Origin: J054 sp963850255
GTDB lineage: Bacteria > Pseudomonadota > Gammaproteobacteria > Steroidobacterales > GCA-2729495
Direction: 5' to 3'
DNA: 64,000 nt
NCBI GenBank assembly: GCA_963850255.1
Contig: CAWKLL010000039.1
Span: 79,902 to 143,901 of the forward strand
The translations under genes and the position numbers were made by a program. Below the pieces are notes generated by a model. That model did no database searches, was not told the DNA's origin, and saw only the letters and a list, made by a program, of their open reading frames with translations. This document shows, piece after piece, positions 17,919 through 26,270 of this stretch (position 1 is its first letter; each line of letters opens with the position of its first letter).

Positions 17919-18932
17919 CTAGCGGGCGTTGATCAGCGCCAGGGTGGTATCGAGCATCCGATTGGAGAAACCCCATTCGTTGTCGTACCAGGAACAGACC
18001 TTGACCAGGTTGCCATCAAGCACCTTGGTCAGCGTGGCATCAAAAATCGACGAGAGGGGATTATGATTAAAGTCGATGGACACCAGCGGGCCATCGTTGT
18101 AACCCAGCACGCCGGCCAGCTCGCCCTCGCTGGCCTGCTTGAGCAGGCTGTTGACCTCTTCTACGGTCGTGTCGCGACCCGCAGTAAAGGTCAAATCCAC
18201 CAGCGAAACATTGATGGTCGGCACACGCACGGCAAAACCGTCGAGCTTGCCGGCCAGTTCCGGCAACACCAGGCCTACGGCCGAAGCCGCACCGGTCTTG
18301 GTGGGAATCATCGACATCGTCGCCGAGCGTGCCCGGCGCAGATCCGAGTGATAAACGTCGGTCAGCACCTGGTCATTCGTGTACGAATGGATAGTGGTCA
18401 TGATGCCGGCCTGCAAGCCCATGGAATCGTTCAGCGGCTTGACCAGCGGCGCGAGACAGTTGGTCGTGCAGGAAGCATTTGAGATCACCTGGTGCGCCGC
18501 GGTCAGCGAATCATGATTAACGCCGTAAACGATCGTCGCATCAACATCCTTACCGGCCGGCGCAGAAATCACCACTTTTTTAGCGCCCGCCTCAAGGTGC
18601 GCCGCAGACTTGTCGCGGCTGGCGAAAAATCCGGTGCACTCGAGCACTACGTCTACGCCCAGCTCACCCCAGGGCAGCTTGGCAGGATTGCGTTCCGCCA
18701 GCACCTTGATACGGTCGCCGTTCACGACCAGGCTGTCGCTCTCGACGACTACTTCGCCGGGAAAGGGACCATGTGCGGTATCAAAGCGTGTCAGGTGAGC
18801 GTTGGTCTCGGCATCACCCAGGTCATTGATGGCAACAATACTCAATTCATTGTTGCGTCCGGACTCATACAGTGCGCGCAGGACGTTTCGGCCGATACGG
18901 CCATAACCATTGATTCCAATCTTGACTGGCAT
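17919..18932 (-). CDS. gap: type I glyceraldehyde-3-phosphate dehydrogenase
   Basis: NAD(P)-dependent oxidoreductase of 337 residues working in both glycolytic and gluconeogenic or Calvin directions. The start MPVKIGINGYGRIGR at 18932 is preceded by AGGAGTAGCAACA, a good ribosome-binding site. The frame runs upstream to 19337, but that part overlaps tkt and has no GAPDH character. The catalytic cysteine is in SNASCTTNCLAP near residue 155. The residue after the second beta strand of the fold is AINDLGD, carrying the NAD-type Asp. The gene follows tkt after 19 bases. Confidence 0.97.
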   Translation of the reverse strand: MPVKIGINGYGRIGRNVLRALYESGRNNELSIVAINDLGDAETNAHLTRFDTAHGPFPGEVVVESDSLVVNGDRIKVLAERNPAKLPWGELGVDVVLECTGFFASRDKSAAHLEAGAKKVVISAPAGKDVDATIVYGVNHDSLTAAHQVISNASCTTNCLAPLVKPLNDSMGLQAGIMTTIHSYTNDQVLTDVYHSDLRRARSATMSMIPTKTGAASAVGLVLPELAGKLDGFAVRVPTINVSLVDLTFTAGRDTTVEEVNSLLKQASEGELAGVLGYNDGPLVSIDFNHNPLSSIFDATLTKVLDGNLVKVCSWYDNEWGFSNRMLDTTLALINAR

Positions 18933-18951
18933 TGTTGCTACTCCTGAAAAA

Positions 18952-20982
18952 TTACTGGTCGGAAAGCGTGGCCTTGGCGGCTGCCACCACGCTTGCCTGG
19001 GTAAAGCCAAAATATTCGAACAGCTCCGGACCCGGGCCGGAAGCACCGAAACGGTCGATACCGATAATTTGACCCTCGGGACCCACAAAGCGATACCAAA
19101 GGCCGGTGCTGCCCGCCTCGATGGCGACTCGAGCGGTGATGGCCGGCGGCAAAACGCTGTCTTGCCAGGCCTTATCCTGAGCGACAAAGGTCTGCATGCT
19201 GGGCATGGAAACCACGCGCACGGCGTGACCGTCCGCGCGCAGCTCGGCGGCAGCCGCCTGGGCCAGGGCGACTTCTGAACCGCTGGCAATAAGAATAATC
19301 CGGGCGTCGGCATCATCGGACAGTACGTAGGCACCACGGCGCACTGCGGCTATCTGGTCAGCATCGCGCGGCTGCGCCGGCAGACCCTGGCGGGTCAACA
19401 CCAGGCAACTGGGCCCATCCCGTCGCTCAATGGCATCCTGCCAGGCCACGGCTGTCTCCAGTGCATCGCAGGGTCGCCAACAGCGCAGATTCGGAATGAG
19501 TTGCAGACTGGCAAGATGCTCGACGGGCTGGTGGGTCGGGCCATCTTCGCCCAAGCCAATGGAATCATGTGTGAACACTGAAATGTTGCGGATGCCCATC
19601 AAAGCCGCCATGCGCAGGGCGTTGCGGGCATAGTCGGAGAAGGTCAGAAAGGTGCCGCCGTAGGGAATAAATCCGCCATGCAGCGACAGTCCGTTGTTGA
19701 CCGCCGCCATACCAAACTCGCGCACGCCGTAGTAAATGTAGTTTCCGTCGGCATCGCCAGCACTGATTGGTCGGGAACCGGCGTGCAGGGTCAGGTTTGA
19801 TCCGGTCAGGTCGGCAGACCCGCCCACCAGCTCTGGTAAAGCCGGCGCAAACGCATTGAGCGCTTGCAGCGAAGCCTTGCGCGTCGCCAGCTTTTTACCC
19901 TCGGCCGCAATCCCGGCGACCGCCTCGGCCGCAAACGCGGGCCATTCGGCCGGCAGCTCACCCAGCATGCGACGCTGGAACTCAGCGGCCAGTTCGGGAT
20001 GGGCATTGGTATAGCCAAGCATCAGTTTTTGCCAGGCCTGCTCGCGTTCCGCACCCGCAGTGCGGGCATCCCAGGCCCTGGCGACATCCGCAGGAATTTC
20101 GAACGGCGCATAAGACCAGCCCAGTGCCTCGCGCGCTGCGGCAACTTCCGCTTCGCCCAATGGCGCGCCGTGGGTGGCTTCGCTGCCCTGCTTGTTCGGC
20201 GCACCAAATCCGATCACGGTTTTGCAGCAGATCAGGGTCGGGCGCCGCAGCTCGCCGCGGGCTTCCTCGATGGCCGCTGCTACGGCACCTGGATCATGAC
20301 CATCCACGGCATCGATAACCTGCCAACCGTAAGCGCGGAAACGTGCCGGTGTGTCGTCGGCAAACCAGCCGGCAACGTCACCATCAATGGAAATCCCGTT
20401 ATCGTCATACAGGCAGATCAGCTTGCCCAGGCCGAGATTGCCGGCCAGCGAGCAGGCTTCGTGAGAAATGCCTTCCATCAGGCAACCGTCGCCGAGGAAC
20501 ACATAGGTGAAGTGATCGACGACGGGAAAGTCAGGCTGATTGAAGCGTGCCGCCAGCATCTTTTCGGCCAGCGCCATGCCCACCGCATTGGCAACGCCCT
20601 GACCCAGCGGGCCGGTCGTGGTCTCAATGCCAAGCTCGGGTTCATATTCCGGATGCCCGGCCGTGCGCGAACCCAGCTGACGGAAGTTGCGCAGCTCATC
20701 CATACCCAGCGGATAGCCGGTCAGGTGCAGCAACCCGTAGATCAGCATGGAACCATGCCCGTTCGACAGCACAAAGCGGTCGCGGTTTGGCCACTGCGGA
20801 TTGGCCGGATTATGTTGCAGAAAATCGTTCCACAGGACTTCGGCTATGTCGGCCATGCCCATGGGCATGCCGGGATGACCGGAATTGGCCTGTTGAACCG
20901 CGTCCATAGCCAGCGCACGCAAGGCGTTGGCCAGGGCACGACGGGCCGGTCGCTGGAGCGCAGGTTCGGGGCTTGTTGCCAT
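18952..20982 (-). CDS. tkt: transketolase
   Basis: Thiamine-diphosphate enzyme of 676 residues moving two-carbon units in the pentose phosphate or Calvin pathways. The start MATSPEP at 20982 is chosen because the 69 codons upstream lack homology and would overlap the metK promoter. Seen in order: ANSGHPGMPMGMA near residue 30, the ThDP site GDGCLMEGISHEA near 157, and the C-terminal pyrimidine-binding and transketolase C domains. A tkt-gap-pgk-pyk order is common in autotrophic and methanotrophic gammaproteobacteria. No fba, Rubisco or PRK gene is in the window. Confidence 0.97.
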   Translation of the reverse strand: MATSPEPALQRPARRALANALRALAMDAVQQANSGHPGMPMGMADIAEVLWNDFLQHNPANPQWPNRDRFVLSNGHGSMLIYGLLHLTGYPLGMDELRNFRQLGSRTAGHPEYEPELGIETTTGPLGQGVANAVGMALAEKMLAARFNQPDFPVVDHFTYVFLGDGCLMEGISHEACSLAGNLGLGKLICLYDDNGISIDGDVAGWFADDTPARFRAYGWQVIDAVDGHDPGAVAAAIEEARGELRRPTLICCKTVIGFGAPNKQGSEATHGAPLGEAEVAAAREALGWSYAPFEIPADVARAWDARTAGAEREQAWQKLMLGYTNAHPELAAEFQRRMLGELPAEWPAFAAEAVAGIAAEGKKLATRKASLQALNAFAPALPELVGGSADLTGSNLTLHAGSRPISAGDADGNYIYYGVREFGMAAVNNGLSLHGGFIPYGGTFLTFSDYARNALRMAALMGIRNISVFTHDSIGLGEDGPTHQPVEHLASLQLIPNLRCWRPCDALETAVAWQDAIERRDGPSCLVLTRQGLPAQPRDADQIAAVRRGAYVLSDDADARIILIASGSEVALAQAAAAELRADGHAVRVVSMPSMQTFVAQDKAWQDSVLPPAITARVAIEAGSTGLWYRFVGPEGQIIGIDRFGASGPGPELFEYFGFTQASVVAAAKATLSDQ

Positions 20983-21092
20983 GGATTCGCGCGGCACAGT
21001 CCGCGTCTTATGATTGGAAATGAGGCCGAGGATTGTCCCGATTTCCAGGCCGGGCCGCAATACAGCGGCAACGCTCAGAGTCAAATCAAGGC

Positions 21093-21098
21093 TATAAT
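21093..21098 (+). promoter_or_regulatory. -10 element of the metK promoter
   Basis: A perfect TATAAT hexamer 35 bases before the metK ATG. No good TTGACA box sits 16-18 bases upstream, so the promoter may rely on its -10 or an activator. The 151-base tkt-metK gap is divergent and must also hold the tkt promoter. Confidence 0.5.
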
Positions 21099-21133
21099 TT
21101 GCGATTCCACCGCAACCAGAAACGGGACTATCC

Positions 21134-22306
21134 ATGCCCAGCCGCAAGTTATTTACCTCCGAGTCGGTCTCCGAGGGACACCCCGACAAGATGGCCGATC
21201 AGATCTCTGACGCCATTCTCGACGCCATCCTGCGCGAAGATCCACGCGCCAAGGTCGCCGCCGAAACCCTGGTGAAGACCGGTTTCATCATGCTGGCCGG
21301 AGAGATCAACACGCAGGCCAAGACGATCTTTTTCGACCTCGAACGCCTGGTGCGTGACGTCGTTCTGGAGATTGGCTACAACGACTCCGCCATGGGCTTT
21401 GACGGCGAAACCTGCGGCCTGATGAATGCCCTGGGGCCACAGTCCGGGGATATCCGCCAGGGCGTTGATCGCGATGACGAACGCGCGCAGGGCGCCGGCG
21501 ACCAGGGCATGATGTTTGGCTACGCGTCCGATGAGACTGACGTGCTGATGCCGGCGCCGATTACCCTCGCGCACCGCCTGGTGCGCCGTCAGGCAGAGCA
21601 GCGCAAGAACGGCAAGCTGGCCTGGCTGCGACCCGACGCGAAAAGCCAGGTCACACTGATTTACGAAGACGAGCGCCCCGTCGGCATCGACGCCGTGGTG
21701 CTGTCCACTCAGCATTCGCCCGAGGTCAGCAACGCTGACCTGCATGCCGGTGTCATGGAAGAAATTATCAAGCCGGTACTGGAACCCACTGGCTGGCTGA
21801 GCAAAGACACCCGTTACCACATCAATCCCACCGGGCGCTTTGAGATCGGCGGTCCGCAGGGCGACTGCGGTCTTACCGGCCGAAAAATAATTGTCGATAC
21901 CTACGGCGGCATGGCTCGCCACGGCGGCGGAGCGTTCTCGGGTAAGGACCCCTCTAAAGTCGATCGCTCAGCGGCCTATGCCGGGCGCTACGTGGCAAAA
22001 AATATTGTCGCCGCCGGCCTGGCCCGCCGTTGTGAGGTGCAGATCTCCTACGCCATTGGCGTAGCTGAACCGACCTCCATCGCCGTGGAAACCTTCGGAA
22101 CCGGCAGCCTGCCCGAAGATCGCCTGGTGCAGCTGGTCCGCGAAGTATTCGATCTCACCCCCTATGGCATTCGCCAAATGCTCGACCTGCTAAAGCCCAT
22201 ATATCGACCGACTGCCGCCTATGGCCACTTCGGCCGTGAAGACCTGGACTTGAGCTGGGAACGCACGGACCGCGCCGAAGACCTGCGTGGTGCCGCAGCC
22301 GCCTGA
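21134..22306 (+). CDS. metK: S-adenosylmethionine synthetase
   Basis: Makes SAM from methionine and ATP; 390 residues. Motifs: SEGHPDKMADQISDAILDA near residue 12 (methionine/ATP site), GAGDQGMMFGYA near 118 and the phosphate-binding GGGAFSGKDPSKVDRS near 262. It begins a two-gene unit with ahcY, 54 bases downstream, so SAM supply and S-adenosylhomocysteine removal are co-ordinated. Confidence 0.98.
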   Translation: MPSRKLFTSESVSEGHPDKMADQISDAILDAILREDPRAKVAAETLVKTGFIMLAGEINTQAKTIFFDLERLVRDVVLEIGYNDSAMGFDGETCGLMNALGPQSGDIRQGVDRDDERAQGAGDQGMMFGYASDETDVLMPAPITLAHRLVRRQAEQRKNGKLAWLRPDAKSQVTLIYEDERPVGIDAVVLSTQHSPEVSNADLHAGVMEEIIKPVLEPTGWLSKDTRYHINPTGRFEIGGPQGDCGLTGRKIIVDTYGGMARHGGGAFSGKDPSKVDRSAAYAGRYVAKNIVAAGLARRCEVQISYAIGVAEPTSIAVETFGTGSLPEDRLVQLVREVFDLTPYGIRQMLDLLKPIYRPTAAYGHFGREDLDLSWERTDRAEDLRGAAAA

Positions 22307-22312
22307 TCCAGA

Positions 22313-22329
22313 TTCGCCTCGCAGGCGAA
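22313..22329 (+). promoter_or_regulatory. metK-ahcY intercistronic hairpin
   Basis: A perfect 7-base-pair stem (TTCGCCT with AGGCGAA) closed by a 3-base loop sits just after the metK stop. There is no following T-run, so it is not a simple terminator. It could protect mRNA ends or mark processing. Confidence 0.45.
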
Positions 22330-22360
22330 CACTCTATACACATTTCCGGAGATACAACTG

Positions 22361-23674
22361 ATGAGCACAAAAGCCGCCGAATTGGTGCAAGAAGATTTTA
22401 AAGTCGCCGACATTAGCCTGGCCGATTGGGGTCGCAAGGAAATTGCCATTGCCGAGACGGAAATGCCGGGCTTAATGTCAGTGCGGGCCGAATTCGCCGC
22501 TGAAAAACCCCTGCAGGGCGCGCGGGTTGCCGGTTGCCTGCACATGACCATTCAAACGGCGGTGCTGATTGAAACCCTGGTGGAACTCGGCGCCGACGTG
22601 CGCTGGTCTTCCTGCAACATTTTTTCGACCCAGGACCATGCTGCTGCGGCCATTGCTGCCACCGGCGTGCCGGTGTTCGCCTGGAAGGAAGAAAGCGAGG
22701 AAGAGTATTGGTGGTGCGTGGAACAAACCATTCAGGGCCCCAATGGCTGGACGCCGAATATGATCCTGGATGACGGCGGCGACCTGACAGCGATCATGCA
22801 TGACAAGTATCCGGAGCTCATGAAACAGGTGCGCGGGATTTCCGAGGAAACCACCACCGGCGTGTTGCGGCTGTACGAAATGGCCAAAAACAATGACCTC
22901 GCCTGCCCTGCTTTCAACGTCAACGATTCGGTTACCAAATCGAAGTTCGATAACCTTTACGGCTGTCGCGAATCGCTGGTCGACGGTATCAAGCGGGCCA
23001 CCGACGTGATGATCGCCGGCAAAATCGCGCTGGTCTGCGGCTATGGTGACGTAGGCAAGGGCTGCGCCCAGTCCTTGCGCGGCCTCGGCGCGGTCGTCTG
23101 GGTCACCGAAATCGACCCGATTTGTGCCCTGCAGGCCGCCATGGAAGGTTACCGCGTGGTCACCATGGACGATGCCTGTAAAGAGGCGGATATTTTTGTC
23201 ACCGCCACCGGCAATTACCAGGTCATTAACAAGCAGCACCTGGAAGCCATGAAAAATCAGGCCATCGTCTGCAACATTGGTCACTTCGATAACGAAATCG
23301 ACGTCGAAAGCCTCAAAAAACATACCTGGGAAAACATCAAACCCCAGGTGGATCACATCATCTTTCCCGACGGCAAACGCATCATTCTGCTGGCCGAAGG
23401 TCGACTGGTGAATCTCGGTTGCGCAACCGGTCATCCGAGCTTCGTGATGTCCAGTTCGTTTACCAATCAGGTCATGGCGCAAATCGAGCTATGGCAGAAC
23501 GCTGACAACTACGGCAAAGATGTCTATGTGCTACCCAAACACCTGGATGAGAAAGTAGCGCGACTGCACCTGGGTAAATTGGGCGCTAAGTTAACCGAAC
23601 TGACCAAGGAACAGGCCGACTATATTGGTGTGTCTCAGGAAGGACCCTACAAGGCCGAACACTATCGCTACTAG
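22361..23674 (+). CDS. ahcY: adenosylhomocysteinase
   Basis: NAD-dependent hydrolase of 437 residues splitting S-adenosylhomocysteine into adenosine and homocysteine, which relieves product inhibition of methyltransferases. The NAD-binding Rossmann loop is CGYGDVGKGCAQ near residue 225, and the substrate residues lie in NIFSTQDHAAAAIA near 85. It ends in the conserved HYRY. At 437 residues it appears to lack the insert of about 40 residues common in bacterial forms, so it resembles the short class. A GGAG site precedes the ATG. Confidence 0.97.
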   Translation: MSTKAAELVQEDFKVADISLADWGRKEIAIAETEMPGLMSVRAEFAAEKPLQGARVAGCLHMTIQTAVLIETLVELGADVRWSSCNIFSTQDHAAAAIAATGVPVFAWKEESEEEYWWCVEQTIQGPNGWTPNMILDDGGDLTAIMHDKYPELMKQVRGISEETTTGVLRLYEMAKNNDLACPAFNVNDSVTKSKFDNLYGCRESLVDGIKRATDVMIAGKIALVCGYGDVGKGCAQSLRGLGAVVWVTEIDPICALQAAMEGYRVVTMDDACKEADIFVTATGNYQVINKQHLEAMKNQAIVCNIGHFDNEIDVESLKKHTWENIKPQVDHIIFPDGKRIILLAEGRLVNLGCATGHPSFVMSSSFTNQVMAQIELWQNADNYGKDVYVLPKHLDEKVARLHLGKLGAKLTELTKEQADYIGVSQEGPYKAEHYRY

Positions 23675-23770
23675 TTAACGAAAGTTTCCACCGGGCTTGA
23701 GACCCGTGTCGGATTCCGGGGCCAGTAACATCCGCTATAGTCGGTTTTTGCTGGCCCTTTTCATTGCGCC

Positions 23771-24547
23771 ATGTCCACTCGCGTTCTACGCATACTGCAT
23801 ATCACCGATACACATCTGCATGCGGCAGAAGAAAGTCGCATGCGCGGTGTGTGCACGGCCAGCAGCCTTGCGGCAGTGCTGAAAAAAGCGCTGTCAGACC
23901 CGGACCAAGCCGACGTAATTCTGGCCACGGGCGATCTGGTGCAGGACGAGACCAAGGCTGGCTACGAGCGTTTGCAGGCCGCGCTGGAGGCAGCTCAGGT
24001 GCCAGTCTATTGCGTGCCAGGCAATCACGATTCCCCGACATTGATGTCGGAAGTACTGGCCCAGCCGCCATTTCAAATTGGCGGGCATGCGATTTACGCC
24101 AACTGGGGGCTTATTATGCTCAGCAGTTTCAGTGCCGGTGACGACGGCGGCCGCCTAAGTGAGAGTGAACTGGCACGACTGCAGACGATTCTGAGCAGCG
24201 GCGAGGCCAGTCATTACCTGATTGGCGTACATCATCATCCCCAGGCTATGGGCAGCCGCTGGCTGGATGGCGTAGCCTTGCGTAATGGTGACGAACTCCT
24301 GGAAATCGTGGATAACTCCAAGCGAGTGCGCGGGATTATCTGGGGTCATGTGCACCAGGCATCGGACCGCCGGCGCCATGGCGTTCGTTTGATGAGCACG
24401 CCTTCCACGTGCACGCAATTCCTCCCCAATAGCGATAGCTTTGCGCTGGACTCGCGGCCACCTGGCTATCGCTGGCTCAACCTGATGGCGAACGGCCGCA
24501 TCGATACCGATGTTGTCTGGCTCCATCAAACACGAGACAGCAAATAA
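23771..24547 (+). CDS. CpdA-like metallophosphoesterase
   Basis: Calcineurin-type phosphoesterase of 258 residues, most like 3',5'-cyclic AMP phosphodiesterase CpdA. The metal-binding motifs are all visible: ITDTHLH (residues about 11-17), GDLVQDE near 56, PGNHDSP near 82, HHHPQAMGS near 157 and GHVHQ near 195. In CpdA these bind two divalent metals. The substrate cannot be settled from sequence. The stop shares its last base with the ATG of the next gene (TAATG). Confidence 0.87.
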   Translation: MSTRVLRILHITDTHLHAAEESRMRGVCTASSLAAVLKKALSDPDQADVILATGDLVQDETKAGYERLQAALEAAQVPVYCVPGNHDSPTLMSEVLAQPPFQIGGHAIYANWGLIMLSSFSAGDDGGRLSESELARLQTILSSGEASHYLIGVHHHPQAMGSRWLDGVALRNGDELLEIVDNSKRVRGIIWGHVHQASDRRRHGVRLMSTPSTCTQFLPNSDSFALDSRPPGYRWLNLMANGRIDTDVVWLHQTRDSK

Positions 24548-25407
24548 TGCGACGACTTCTGTTGACCAGTTTGCTGATCATTGTTGCGCTGCCGGCCTGG
24601 TGCCTGCCCCTGTGGGAGCTTCAGGGTGAAGCCAGTAATGTTCGGCTGCTCGGCTCGATTCATTTTTTGCGCGCGCAGGACTATCCGCTGCCGGAGGCCA
24701 TTGACCAGGCTTACCAGGCGGCCGATATTCTGGTTACGGAAATTGACCTGGACGATCTCAATCCGCTGGCGGCCGCTGCGCTGATGCGGAAACTGGCCAT
24801 TGATCCGCAGGGTCGCGATCTGGCGGCGCTGCTGGGTCGCAGTAAATACCGCAGCGCCAGCACAGAGCTGGAGGCGCTGGATATTGACCCGCAGGCCATC
24901 ACGCCCTATGAGCCGTGGTACGCCGCCCTGCAAATTACCCAGCTACGTCTGCAGCAGCTCGGCTTCGACCCGAGCTACGGCATAGAAGCGCGCATGCTGA
25001 TGCTGGCCAGCCGGGACGGCAAGGAAATTCGTGGGCTGGAAACGCTGGAGCAGCAGCTCAACGCCCTGGATTCGCTACCTGCGCCAGCGCAACGACTGTT
25101 CCTGATGCAAACCATCGAAGAAGCAGCGGAAATCCAGGCCAGCATTGATGCCGTGCTGGTAGCCTGGCGCGCCGGCGACAGCCAGGCACTGCAGCGGGAA
25201 TTGCTGGGCGGACTGAGCGACCAGCCCGATCTGTATGAAAACCTGCTGGTAAGACGCAATCGCAACTGGGTCAGGCAAATCACCGAGCTGGCCGGCGACG
25301 GCAACCAGTATCTGGTAATCGTCGGCGCCCTGCACCTGGTAGGCCCGGATAGCGTGCTGGAAATGCTGCGCGCCAAAGGCGTTGAAAACCAGCAATTACG
25401 CGACTAA
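24547..25407 (+). CDS. TraB/GumN family protein
   Basis: Secreted or periplasmic protein of 286 residues with a signal peptide (about 1-19). Family motifs LLGSIHFLRA near residue 36 and the C-terminal VIVGALHLVGPDSVLEML near 258 carry the conserved GxxH histidines thought to bind metal. Relatives (Tiki, TraB, GumN) are metalloprotease-like or of unknown activity. Coupled to the CpdA-like gene by a one-base overlap. Convergent with rubredoxin, 16 bases between stops. Confidence 0.85.
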   Translation: MRRLLLTSLLIIVALPAWCLPLWELQGEASNVRLLGSIHFLRAQDYPLPEAIDQAYQAADILVTEIDLDDLNPLAAAALMRKLAIDPQGRDLAALLGRSKYRSASTELEALDIDPQAITPYEPWYAALQITQLRLQQLGFDPSYGIEARMLMLASRDGKEIRGLETLEQQLNALDSLPAPAQRLFLMQTIEEAAEIQASIDAVLVAWRAGDSQALQRELLGGLSDQPDLYENLLVRRNRNWVRQITELAGDGNQYLVIVGALHLVGPDSVLEMLRAKGVENQQLRD

Positions 25408-25423
25408 ACGGCTCGCCCGCCGG

Positions 25424-25606
25424 CTAGTCATCTATCAGTTCGAAATCTTCCTTACCTGCGCCACAGTCCGGACAGCGCCAGGACAAAGGTATATCTTCCC
25501 AGCGCGTTCCCGGCGCCAGTCCGGCCTCGGGCAAGCCTTTGCTTTCTTCGTAAACATAGCCGCAGATCAGGCACATATAGCGGCGGTATTCAGGTGCTTC
25601 GGTCAT
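25424..25606 (-). CDS. rubredoxin
   Basis: Small one-iron electron carrier of 60 residues. The FeCys4 site is CLICGY near residue 12 and CPDCGAGKEDFE near residue 45, with the usual aromatic core residues (Tyr, Trp) between them. The ATG at 25606 gives the standard rubredoxin length; upstream codons overlap the next gene. It starts 8 bases after the LON-domain gene. No rubredoxin reductase or alkane hydroxylase is adjacent. Confidence 0.96.
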   Translation of the reverse strand: MTEAPEYRRYMCLICGYVYEESKGLPEAGLAPGTRWEDIPLSWRCPDCGAGKEDFELIDD

Positions 25607-25614
25607 GCTCGGCT

Positions 25615-26208
25615 CTATTGTGGGCGTTCGCCGCGAATCGAGCGCAGCAACGGGCGCATACTCGCCAGCCGCTCGATGGGATCGTCCATTTCCAGACAAG
25701 ACTGCTTCTGTTCAAGATCCATGGGCAGAATTTCTGCAAAACGCTGACCAACCCAGCTAGCGTCTTCGTAGCGTTTCTCAACAGGCTCATAGAGTTTGCC
25801 CAGATCATCCACAATGGCCTGAAGCAGGTCGGCCATGGCGCGGTATTCACTGGGCAGCGGAATGCTGGGTTCCGGGGGCAAGTCTTCTACGCTGGCCAGG
25901 TACAAGCCGTCATCCTGGCGGTCAACTTCAGCAATACGGAAGCGGCTGCCGCCCAGCGCCGTGATACCCAGGATACCGTCACTACCCTGATACCAATCGG
26001 TGATACGCGCCCGGGTACCCACACTAACCAGGCGTGCCTCGCCCACATCCGATCCTTCCAGGATCAGCACCACGCCAAAATCGCTGTCTGACTTCATACA
26101 ACGACTGACCATGTCGAGGTAGCGCGGCTCGAACACTCGCAATGGCAGCGGCCCTTGCGGGAAGAGCACCGTGCGCAAAGGGAACAGGGGTATCTGGGTA
26201 TCGCTCAA
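25615..26208 (-). CDS. LON peptidase substrate-binding domain protein
   Basis: Stand-alone relative of the N-terminal domain of Lon protease, 197 residues, with no ATPase or protease part. The start of the domain is IPLFPLRTVLFPQGPLPLRVFEPRY, split here as IPLFPLRTVLFPQG then PLRVFEPRY, followed by a VGTRARI segment typical of the fold. The start is TTG, since no in-frame ATG fits the conserved N-terminus. The role in free-standing form is unknown. Next to rubredoxin. Confidence 0.92.
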   Translation of the reverse strand: MSDTQIPLFPLRTVLFPQGPLPLRVFEPRYLDMVSRCMKSDSDFGVVLILEGSDVGEARLVSVGTRARITDWYQGSDGILGITALGGSRFRIAEVDRQDDGLYLASVEDLPPEPSIPLPSEYRAMADLLQAIVDDLGKLYEPVEKRYEDASWVGQRFAEILPMDLEQKQSCLEMDDPIERLASMRPLLRSIRGERPQ

Positions 26209-26270
26209 TGCCTTGGCCTGGGGTGTGTTAGCGCAACTATAACCGACTCCGCGGGCGTCGCGAACGGGCC

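Noticed and set aside
18933..19337. N-terminal extension of the GAPDH frame
   Set aside because: The frame is open upstream but lies over tkt, lacks homology, and a good ribosome-binding site sits before the ATG at 18932.
20983..21189. N-terminal extension of the transketolase frame
   Set aside because: It overlaps the metK promoter and first metK codons and has no family character; MATSPEP at 20982 is the normal start.
19864..21210. 448-codon plus-strand reading frame
   Set aside because: Shadow of transketolase on the opposite strand; composition is that of an antisense frame.
22307..22360. SAH riboswitch before ahcY
   Set aside because: The gap is too short for the aptamer and the conserved core was not seen.
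22478..23482. 334-codon minus-strand frame opposite ahcY
   Set aside because: Antisense shadow of ahcY with no recognisable domain.
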